NCBI GenBank assembly: GCA_016745035.1
Contig: JADGDE010000001.1
Span: 720,507-784,506 of the forward strand
Reading direction: 5' to 3'
DNA: 64,000 nucleotides
Source: Thiotrichales bacterium
GTDB lineage: Bacteria > Pseudomonadota > Gammaproteobacteria > Beggiatoales > Beggiatoaceae
Below the pieces are notes generated by a model. The model did not search any database and had not been told where the DNA came from. It saw nothing but the letters and a program-made list of their open reading frames with translations. Of this stretch, positions 52,614 through 61,100 are shown piece by piece. Every line of letters starts with the position of its first letter. The first letter of the stretch is position 1. A program made the translations under genes and the position numbers.

Positions 52614-53141
52614 TTGTCTGTCCGTTTTCATTTAAGCCCATCAGCGCGTTTAGCCCAAATTCATCGCTGGGGGCATGGACTTTTGGCACTGCTGTCCTTC
52701 GCAGTATTGCCCCTGTTATTTGCCCTCGTCATTTGCTTATTGCTATTATTCAGTTATCGCTATAGCCGTTTACAAGCGCATCTAGCTCCTAAGCTATTAC
52801 GTATTGAACCCGCGAATTATTTAGTTTATCAAGCCAAGTATTGCTATATCGCCCAAAATAGCTATTTGCGCCCGAATTTATGTGTTTTGCATATTTTTTG
52901 GGAAGCAGAACTTGAACAAGCGCCTTGGTTTTGGTTTCGAAGTAAAAATCCACCTAGCACTCAAGTTCGTGACTTGGCTTGGCACTACAGCGATAGTTTT
53001 TGGCAACTCAAAGGCTATTTGTACCCTTGGTTAGCCTATCGGCATTATTATTTAGTCTTGCTGCCAGATATGTTTGTCAGTGAAGCAGAATATCAGCGCC
53101 TATATGGTTTTTTGCGGGTACAACTTCATCCGGGGCATTAA
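52614..53141 (+). CDS. Small membrane protein of unknown function
   Basis: The 175-residue product has one or two N-terminal hydrophobic segments (GLLALLSFAVLPLLFALVICLLLLFSY), followed by a cytoplasmic beta-rich domain containing many Tyr and Trp residues. The pattern of hydrophobic hairpin plus small domain is reminiscent of YgfX/CptA-type proteins, but the match is weak. The start is TTG at 52614, since no ATG is available nearby. It lies between the MerR-like gene and a TonB receptor that begins 1 base after its stop. Confidence 0.6.
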   Translation: MSVRFHLSPSARLAQIHRWGHGLLALLSFAVLPLLFALVICLLLLFSYRYSRLQAHLAPKLLRIEPANYLVYQAKYCYIAQNSYLRPNLCVLHIFWEAELEQAPWFWFRSKNPPSTQVRDLAWHYSDSFWQLKGYLYPWLAYRHYYLVLLPDMFVSEAEYQRLYGFLRVQLHPGH

Positions 53142-53142
53142 G

Positions 53143-55359
53143 ATGAAAACATTCAGTTCTCTGTTTTTATTATTTTTTGTTAACCAAGCTTTGTTCGCAG
53201 AAAGTGGCGGTTTTTGCTATGAACATGAAATCGAAGATCTGATCGATAGCCCACTGAATAATTTATTCAAAATCCGGGTAAAAACCGCCTCGCAATATCC
53301 CGAATATTTGGGATCTACGCCTGCAAATATCTTAGTTATTGATCAAGCGCAAATTCAAACGCGCCGCTATCACAATTTATTGGATTTATTGCAAGATCAG
53401 CCCAGTGTTGATGTGCATAAATATAATGATCCCACCCGTCTACACAGTGTTAATTTTCGCGGTTTATATAACAGCCGAGGTTATTTGATTTTACAAGATG
53501 GGGTACGGATTACCATGCCCGACGGTGATAATCTTGCCATCACAGATAACTTCCCCTTGTATTACCTCGAGCGTGTGGAAATTTTGTATGGTCCTGCCGC
53601 CGCGATTTATGGTGCAGATGCTTTTACTGGCGTGATCAATCTCATTAGCAAAATCGGCGATAAAACCACTTTTAAGCTGGCTGCTGGGCAAGGAGGGGCA
53701 CAACAATACCGTTATGCCTTTGGACATGGTGCGCTTAAAAATGGTTGGAAAATGTCGATGGGAGCGTATAGTCAACGTGAGGATTTATCCGCACAGCGCC
53801 TGGCTGAATATCCCGACTATTTTACGATGGTCGATGCTCAAGATTTTGCCGCTAATACCGTCATCCCGGCAGATGATCGCAGCGCCTTTAGCTTGCATCA
53901 AAGTGCGCATCACGCTTTTGCTCGTCTTGATTATGAAAAAGATTTTAGCCTGAGTTTTTTTCACAGTGATTTAACTCATGGCAGTAGTGCTGGCGATGAA
54001 CTCAATAGCACTTTATATGACCGGGATACCTTGTGGCGTAACTACAATGACAGCCTATCTATGCGTTATAGCGCTCGCCTTAGTCCCAAGCTCAATACCG
54101 AAACCAGTGTGCAATATTTGCGGCATGAATTAGAAAGTGATTCCCAGTTCAAAAATATTTTTACCAATTTTACCAGTGGCTACAAATATGCCAAAGGTGA
54201 GCAATGGAATCTATCCCAGCGCTTTGATTATTGCCTCAATCAAAAACAGCGTTTAGTCGGCGGGCTGAGTTATGAAGCCACCGATGCCTTGCCGCGTACC
54301 ACCGATTTATCCACACCATATCAAACCGACAAAGCGCCCGAAGCGCAAGGCTTTGTCTATGAAAACACCGATATTCCCATTCAAATCTCACAAATGCGTT
54401 ACCGCAATATCGGCGCGTATTTACAATTGCATTCGACGTGGAATAAAACCTTTTCCTCCGTTATCGGTTTACGCTTTGATAAAAATTCTCGCTATGAAGG
54501 CAGCTTTAACCCCCGCTTGGGCCTGATTTATAAACCCAATCAACGGACCTTGATTAAATTGCTCTATGGCGAGGCATTCCGCGCGCCTTCTGCCAATGAA
54601 ATGTTGCGCCAGTTTGGCAGTTTTAGTGGTGAGCGTAATGCCCAAGGTCAGTATGTCAGCAACTTTTTTGCTACCCCTAATTATGATTTACGCCCCGAGA
54701 CCTTGCGAAGTTTAGAATTGAACCTGCATTATGTCTTTAATAAAAAATTCAATACGCAATGGAGTCTTTATTACAATGAAGTCGAGGATTTAATTAATAC
54801 CACTAACACCGATGAGCCAGTGCAGTTTATTCCTGGTGCTGAAATTTTGCGCGGCAGTATTAAAGCCAATTTAGACACCGCGAAAATTTATGGGCTGGAT
54901 TGGCAATTGAATTACCGCAGCCGTTTGGCTAAACGCTGGCATATGCGGTTATGGAGCAATTACAGCTATATCAATGGCGGCATTGATAGCAATAATTCTG
55001 GCATATTGGCAGATTTGCCTTATATTAGCCCGCATAAACTCAAATTAGGGGCGAGCTTCAGCTATAAAAAACGCTTTTTTATCACCCCGAAACTCTACCT
55101 TATCAGCGCTGCTAACAGCCCTAAACTCGCTGAAAATAGTGATAGTGAGCGCCTACAAGTGCCCGGTTATGCCTTGTTTAACCTGCATTTGGGAGCAAAA
55201 AATATTTTTAATAATAAAGGTTTGAATGCTTATATGGATATAGAAAACCTAAGCAATATACGTTATTACCATGCCGGTGGTGGTACATCCAGCACCAGTT
55301 TGACGCAAGTGCCGCAAAGTGGACGACGGTTTATGTTGAATTTAGAGTGGCAGTTTTAA
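53143..55359 (+). CDS. TonB-dependent outer membrane receptor (paired with phytase-esterase-like protein)
   Basis: The ATG at 53143 gives 738 residues with a signal peptide (FSSLFLLFFVNQALFA), whereas an upstream start at 53074 would be inside the previous gene. The plug domain shows IRVKTASQYPEYLGSTPANI, RGYLILQDGVRITMPDG and VEILYGPAAAIYGADAFTG. The barrel ends MLNLEWQF with the terminal Phe. The following gene starts 3 bases after its stop, so the two are cotranscribed and probably deal with the same molecule. No Fur box or riboswitch is apparent. Confidence 0.93.
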   Translation: MKTFSSLFLLFFVNQALFAESGGFCYEHEIEDLIDSPLNNLFKIRVKTASQYPEYLGSTPANILVIDQAQIQTRRYHNLLDLLQDQPSVDVHKYNDPTRLHSVNFRGLYNSRGYLILQDGVRITMPDGDNLAITDNFPLYYLERVEILYGPAAAIYGADAFTGVINLISKIGDKTTFKLAAGQGGAQQYRYAFGHGALKNGWKMSMGAYSQREDLSAQRLAEYPDYFTMVDAQDFAANTVIPADDRSAFSLHQSAHHAFARLDYEKDFSLSFFHSDLTHGSSAGDELNSTLYDRDTLWRNYNDSLSMRYSARLSPKLNTETSVQYLRHELESDSQFKNIFTNFTSGYKYAKGEQWNLSQRFDYCLNQKQRLVGGLSYEATDALPRTTDLSTPYQTDKAPEAQGFVYENTDIPIQISQMRYRNIGAYLQLHSTWNKTFSSVIGLRFDKNSRYEGSFNPRLGLIYKPNQRTLIKLLYGEAFRAPSANEMLRQFGSFSGERNAQGQYVSNFFATPNYDLRPETLRSLELNLHYVFNKKFNTQWSLYYNEVEDLINTTNTDEPVQFIPGAEILRGSIKANLDTAKIYGLDWQLNYRSRLAKRWHMRLWSNYSYINGGIDSNNSGILADLPYISPHKLKLGASFSYKKRFFITPKLYLISAANSPKLAENSDSERLQVPGYALFNLHLGAKNIFNNKGLNAYMDIENLSNIRYYHAGGGTSSTSLTQVPQSGRRFMLNLEWQF

Positions 55360-55362
55360 TTT

Positions 55363-56319
55363 ATGTGGTTATTTTTGTTTGTAGCCTTATTAGCGCAAGA
55401 GAGTTTTGCCATTGGTGGCGACAGTGGCGCACACACGCTCTCAGAACAATATGATAATGGCGATACCTATATGGGCATTCGTTTGCGCGGAGCGGTGCAA
55501 ATTCCGGTCAAACGGGTCGATGGTTTTCGCTTGGTGGAATTATCAGGGCTAGCATGGGATGAGAGCGCAGGGCTTTTGTATAGCGTCAGTGACCAAGGGG
55601 TGTTATTCCATCTCAAGCCAACATGGATCGAAGGCAATTTGAGCAAAATTGAGGTGCTACGGGCTTATCCATTATTGGATGCCAAAGACAAACCGCTTGC
55701 CTCGCGCGATAAAGATGCCGAAGGGCTGAGTTTATATCCGTATCAAGGCAAGCAGTACCTCGCTGTTTCTTTTGAGCGCCAGCCACGGATTGCGCTCTAT
55801 AGTCCCACAGGGGTGTACCAAAAAGCCTTACCCCTTGCGCCTATTTTGCAACAGCGTAAAAATTATCGCAGTCGTAATAAGATGTTAGAAGCCTTGCTCT
55901 GGCATCCTCAGCATGGCTTTGTCAGCGGGGCAGAACGCCCTTTGCGCGGGCAAAATCGGCATCAATTGTTTAATGACAAAGGGCATTATTGGAATTTTCC
56001 CCCTTATGCGGCAAAAAACAGTGCGGTGGTGGGATTGGAAGGCATCAGCGGTTCAGCGGACTTATTGGTATTAGAGCGGGCTTATGTTGCACCGTGGAAA
56101 CCTTTGATTATCAGTTTACGCCGAGTTCAGCACTGTTTCCCTAGTCAACAACAAAGCTGTGCTGTGAGCACCATAGCGGTGTTTGATAGCAGCAAAAATT
56201 GGCGTTTAGATAATTTTGAGGGTTTAAGCTTGCATCAAGGGCGGCATTATTTTATGGTCAGCGATGATAACAACAGTTTGTTGCAGCAAACGCTGTTGGT
56301 CTATTTTGAGTTGCTTTAA
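55363..56319 (+). CDS. Secreted phytase-esterase-like protein
   Basis: The 318-residue protein has a signal peptide (LFLFVALLAQESFA). It matches the esterase-like activity of phytase family: VDGFRLVELSGLAWDESAGLLYSVSDQG, KDAEGLSLYPYQGKQYLAVSFER, GLEGISGSADLLVLERAY and FEGLSLHQGRHYFMVSDDN are spaced as in a beta-propeller. It may bind or cleave an organophosphate in the periplasm. It follows a TonB receptor with a 3-base gap, which suggests substrate delivery. Confidence 0.85.
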   Translation: MWLFLFVALLAQESFAIGGDSGAHTLSEQYDNGDTYMGIRLRGAVQIPVKRVDGFRLVELSGLAWDESAGLLYSVSDQGVLFHLKPTWIEGNLSKIEVLRAYPLLDAKDKPLASRDKDAEGLSLYPYQGKQYLAVSFERQPRIALYSPTGVYQKALPLAPILQQRKNYRSRNKMLEALLWHPQHGFVSGAERPLRGQNRHQLFNDKGHYWNFPPYAAKNSAVVGLEGISGSADLLVLERAYVAPWKPLIISLRRVQHCFPSQQQSCAVSTIAVFDSSKNWRLDNFEGLSLHQGRHYFMVSDDNNSLLQQTLLVYFELL

Positions 56320-56364
56320 ATGTTAAGGCGATAAGCATCCAACTTTTTACAGGGATTTAACCGC

Positions 56365-57381
56365 ATGTCACTCTCTTATCCTCAGTGGATTCGCCCGCTT
56401 TTATTTCGCTTATCTCCAGAAGCGGCTCACCATGCGGTGCTCTCCTCATTACAACTCGCTGGCGCTGTGCGCAGCCCCACGCCGCCCACAATTGCGCCAA
56501 CAAAATGTATGGGCTTAAGTTTTCCTAACCCAGTTGGTTTAGCCGCAGGCTTAGATAAAAACGGTGAGTGTATTAATGGTTTGGGCACGTTGGGATTTGG
56601 TTCTGTCGAAATTGGCACAGTCACCCCACGTCCCCAACCGGGGAACCCCAAACCACGTTTGTTTCGATTGCCTGCGCAGCAAGCTTTAATTAATCGCATG
56701 GGCTTCAATAATAAGGGCGTGGATTATTTATGCGAACAAGTCAAAGAACGCCGTTATGGCGGCGTGTTGGGAATCAATATCGGCAAGAACTTTGATACCC
56801 CGGTGGAAAACGCCTTGGATGATTATTTGATTGGCTTAGAAAAAGTCTATTCCCTCGCCGATTACATCACCGTCAATATCTCTTCACCGAATACGCCCAA
56901 TTTACGCGACTTGCAAGAAACCGATGCCCTCAAGCAACTGTTAGAGGGCTTAAAAGAGAAACAGCAAGCACTGACCCAAGAAAAACAACGTTATGTGCCT
57001 TTGGCGCTGAAAATTGCCCCCGATTTAAGTCACACCGCCTTGGAGCAATTGATTGATAATTTACTTGAGTTTGAAATCGATGCCGTCATCGCCACCAATA
57101 CTACCTTGGATAAAACTGCCGTGGCACATTTGCCTCACGGACAAGAACAAGGCGGCTTAAGTGGCGCGCCTGTGTATGAGAAATCAACTGAAATGCTGCG
57201 CCATATTCGCGCCAGAGCTGGCGATAAACTCGATATTATTGGTGTCGGTGGTATCACTAAAGCTGAACAAGTCAGAGAAAAACTCAATGCCGGTGCCGAC
57301 TTGGTACAAATTTATACCGGACTGGTCTATCAAGGCCCTGAGTTGATTAAGCAAAGCTTGGCACAACTAAAAACCAGCTAG
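56365..57381 (+). CDS. pyrD: Dihydroorotate dehydrogenase (quinone), class 2
   Basis: The 338-residue flavoprotein oxidises dihydroorotate with ubiquinone at the inner membrane. An N-terminal amphipathic region ([19 protein letters not shown]) marks class 2. The FMN motif is [19 protein letters not shown], the catalytic loop is [15 protein letters not shown] (Ser base), and [26 protein letters not shown] completes it. It is full length. Confidence 0.97.
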   Translation: MSLSYPQWIRPLLFRLSPEAAHHAVLSSLQLAGAVRSPTPPTIAPTKCMGLSFPNPVGLAAGLDKNGECINGLGTLGFGSVEIGTVTPRPQPGNPKPRLFRLPAQQALINRMGFNNKGVDYLCEQVKERRYGGVLGINIGKNFDTPVENALDDYLIGLEKVYSLADYITVNISSPNTPNLRDLQETDALKQLLEGLKEKQQALTQEKQRYVPLALKIAPDLSHTALEQLIDNLLEFEIDAVIATNTTLDKTAVAHLPHGQEQGGLSGAPVYEKSTEMLRHIRARAGDKLDIIGVGGITKAEQVREKLNAGADLVQIYTGLVYQGPELIKQSLAQLKTS

Positions 57382-57382
57382 T

Positions 57383-57460
57383 TGCTGTGACGGCTAAGTC
57401 TCACTAGGCAGTTGGAAAAGCCCAATATTGTGATAAAAACGGGCTTAGTGCATCACATTA
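57383..57460 (-). repeat. Dispersed hairpin element, copy J (left arm lost)
   Basis: This copy keeps GACGGCTAAGTCTCACTAGGC, then the internal TTGTGATAAAAACGGGCTTAG and the right end TGCATCACATTA. The hairpin arm and left terminus are missing. Reverse orientation; it begins 2 bases after the pyrD stop codon. Confidence 0.65.
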
Positions 57461-57487
57461 AAATCTGAATCAAAGGAGGAAGTTCAG

Positions 57488-58042
57488 GTGATTAAATATG
57501 GTTTATACGCAATCTGTTTATCCCTATGCAGCAATGGGGTTTATGCCGCCGAAGAGGACTGGCGTGATACGGGGATTCGCTTGGTGAGCAGCTTACAAGC
57601 GTTTTTAAAAGATGATATATCACGCCCACAATTTGAAAAAGACATCAGCCAAATTAAACAAGGACTGGATGCCACCGGCATTGCCCAAGTACAAACCCAA
57701 CTAGAAAGCCTCAAACAAAACATTGTCCTTGATGGCGCGGTGTCTCAACCACTGGATTTAGCCAGTAGCCAAGCCCCAGTTGAAGTCAATCCCGGCTTTA
57801 GTTGTTATGATGCGGGGATTCCAAGCGAATATGCCATTTGTGCTAACCCACAACTGAGCGTCTATGATTTGGAAATGAGTTTTTTGTATTATAAAAACTT
57901 AAGTAAAATTGATAATCCCAGTCGCTTAAAACAATTACAGCTAGCGCAGCGGACTTGGCGCGGTAACCGCAATCGCTGTGGTGATAATATGAGCTGCTTA
58001 ATTGAAAGTTATCAGCAACGCATTGGACAATTGAAAAAATAG
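57488..58042 (+). CDS. Secreted LprI-like (DUF1311) protein
   Basis: The 184-residue product begins at GTG after AAAGGAGGAAG. It has a signal peptide (GLYAICLSLCSNGVYA) and a coiled-coil-like region (about 30-90). The C-terminal part matches the LprI/DUF1311 lysozyme-inhibitor-like pattern: CYDAGIPSEYAICANPQLSV, FLYYKNLS, QLAQRTWRGNRNRCGD and CLIESYQQRI, with four conserved Cys. It is likely periplasmic; inhibition of lysozyme is one possibility. Confidence 0.8.
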   Translation: MIKYGLYAICLSLCSNGVYAAEEDWRDTGIRLVSSLQAFLKDDISRPQFEKDISQIKQGLDATGIAQVQTQLESLKQNIVLDGAVSQPLDLASSQAPVEVNPGFSCYDAGIPSEYAICANPQLSVYDLEMSFLYYKNLSKIDNPSRLKQLQLAQRTWRGNRNRCGDNMSCLIESYQQRIGQLKK

Positions 58043-58189
58043 CTCCCCTCTATCCAACCGTTTAAGCCTTAAGTTGTGACTTTTATCGGTTTAAGCTTAC
58101 AACTTTGGGTTTAATGCTAGAATAACTAAGCCTAATGAGCGTTGTTGCCCTAACACAGCGCTAACATAGATTTTGATCGGAATATGGTG

Positions 58190-61100
58190 ATGATTGTGCG
58201 TTTTTTTACCCTCTTAGGCTGCCTGTGTAGCAGTACGTGGTTGTGGGCAGCGACCCTTAATGTCCCCAGCAATGATTACCCCAGTATTCAAGCGGCAATA
58301 GATGCCAGCACCGCCGGGGATGAAGTTGTTGTCTCTCCAGGTACGTATCACGAAAATCTACATTTTAATGGTTTGGCGATTCAAGTACGCAGCAATGGCT
58401 CAGCTCTAAATACCACGATTGATGGTGGCTCTCGAGGCCCTGTTGTGGTGTTTAATCAAAATGAGACCGCCAATACCGTGCTTTCCGGTTTTAACTTACA
58501 ACATGGACGTAGCAGCAGTGCCGCAGGTGGTGTGCAAATCATCAATGCTTCACCAACTTTACACGATAATATTATTCAACATAATGTCGGTGGTGGTTTT
58601 GGTGCAGGTGTTTCGATAAGCAACGGTGCGCCTGTCATTAGAAATAACCAAATTCGTTTTAACCAAGACCATGAAGAGGCAAGCCGCGAGTTTGGTGGTG
58701 CAGGGATTGCCATCAGTGGTAAAAATTGTGCGGGTAGTCAAATTTGTACCGCAGAAATTCGTAATAATAGCATTAGCAATAATACGCTCAATCAAGCGGC
58801 TCAAGGCGGAGGCTTGTATGTAAGTGATGCTGGCAATACTCGGATTTATAATAATTTTATTGATGGCAATGCCGCCGAACAAGCTGGAGCTATCGCACTT
58901 GTTAATAGCCCTTCGGTACAGATATTACAAAATATCATCAGCCACAATTTCAGTCGCACAGGCAGGGGCGATGCGATTTATATCAGCGCTAACAGCAGTG
59001 CAAACCAAGGCAACTTATTACTCAATAATACGATTGTCAGTAATATCCAACAAATTGATGGCTTAACCCACAGTTTGGTTTATATCACCGCTAACAGTGG
59101 CACGCAATTACTCAACAATGCCATCATCGCTCATGAAAATAACCAAAGTGTTTATTGTCTTAGCACCACCAATGCCTCAAATTTATATTTTGCTAACAAT
59201 AATGTTTTTAGCAGCGCCAGTTTGACCTATGGCGGTAGCTGCGGCAATCAAACTGGCATTAATCAAAATATCAGCACCCGTCCACGTTTTGATAAAGCTT
59301 TAGCGGATGCCAATGGCTTTAGCGTGACAGCTAAATCAGAGATGCTCGATGCGGGAGATAACACGGTCGCCAGTGTTTTAACCGAAGACTTTTTTGGCAA
59401 TCCACGTTTTGTCGATCACAATGCGCTGGGTATTGCCAACATTGATATAGGGGCTATTGAGCGTAATGCTGAACCTATATCCACAGAGCCAGAAGCAGAT
59501 CCGGTATATATGATTGATACCATTGCCGGTGATCCTGCTGTTAGAGCCCAAACGGGCAATGGTGGACCTGCGAGTCAAGCGACTATTTCCGAGCCACATC
59601 GCGTGACGGTGGATGCTGTTGGTAATCTGTTTATTAGTTTTAGCGGAAATGATCACCAAGTGCGTAAAATTGATCCGACAGGGATTATTACGCGCGTAAC
59701 CGGTGATATAACAGGTGGTTTTAGTGGTGATAATGGCCCTGCGATTGATGCTAAATTATTTAATCCTGAGAGCATGGACCTTGATAGTCAAGGGAATTTA
59801 TACATTGTGGATTCGAGCAATGATCGCATACGGAAAATAGACAGCAATGGCATGATTACTTCTTTAGAAGGCTCGTCTCCATTATTATCGGGGCTTTTTA
59901 TTTCAGCTGACGATCGGATTTATGTCACTGACTCTGTCGACCATAAAATTAAAGAATGGTTACCATCAACGGCAGCATTTAAATCCATCCCCAGCGATAT
60001 TACCTTTGCTATGAGTTCTCTTGTGCAAGATAGCCAAGGTATTTTTTACACAACAAATACCGTATCTCATACCATCACAAAACTCACCCCCTCTAGCACG
60101 GGATATTTGAAAAAATCGATTTATGCGGGCAGTAAAAATATCAATGGATATAGCGGTGATGGGGGCCTTGCAACCGCCGCTTTATTGAATAGACCATCAG
60201 CTATCACTATCGATGCTGACGATAACTTATATTTCACTTCAATCAATCAGGTCGTACGAAAAATTAACCGTGAAGGCATTATTACTACCATTGCTGGCAA
60301 TGGTGTGTCTACATCTGCCAATAAAAATATTGGTGATAATGTGCCAGCACTAGAAGCAAGTTTTGATTGGCTCAGGGGCATAGATATCGATGATGATGGT
60401 ATTATTTATCTCTCGGATACAGGCAATAGTATAATCCGCCGTTTAACCCCCACAGGCGTGGTTTCAACCCGAAGTTATATCAGTCTCAGCGGTCTGCCCG
60501 AGAATGGCGCATTCGAAGCGAATACCAATTATGACATCATACTTACCTGGAAAAATGGTGATGACCCCGTTATCGATAGTGCGCTAAAAATCTATTTTTT
60601 CCCCGAAGGGCAAGCATTTAATCTCAATACCAATAGTCTAGGCATAGCCAATTTTACGTTACGAAGCACGAAACAAGGCAATGCCCGCTTAAGTATCAAT
60701 GCCGTTGATAACAGTCAAAATTTACAATACCAATTCAATGTTGGATCGGGCCCTGCTATTTTGCTCATGGATAAGCAAGGCGATGGCAAAGGGCGCGTAT
60801 TAGGTGATGCCGGTTTATCTGGTTTGGCTTTGGATTGTGGCGATAATTGTAGCGAATCCTATCCCCAAAACACCAAGGTAAGCCTTAATGCAGAGCCAAA
60901 CTTTGGCTCACGTTTTCTCGGCTGGACAGGTGATTGTAGTAGTATTTACAGCAATATTACACTCGATGCGGTTGAGGTGAAGCGCTGTAGCGCCCATTTT
61001 GGTGCGCTAAGCACGCCGATCAATACAGTTGCCGGCAATCAACAAAACGGCGATGGCGGCGAGCGTGGTATTGCGCTCAAATTCTCCTTAGGCTTTTTAG

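Noticed and set aside
53074-53142. Upstream start for the TonB receptor at 53074
   Set aside because: It is inside the preceding gene and pushes the signal peptide to the interior.
58043-58189. Possible terminator (AAGTTGT...ACAACTT) after the LprI-like gene
   Set aside because: The stem is 7 bases with a loop over 20 bases and no T-run; too weak to list.
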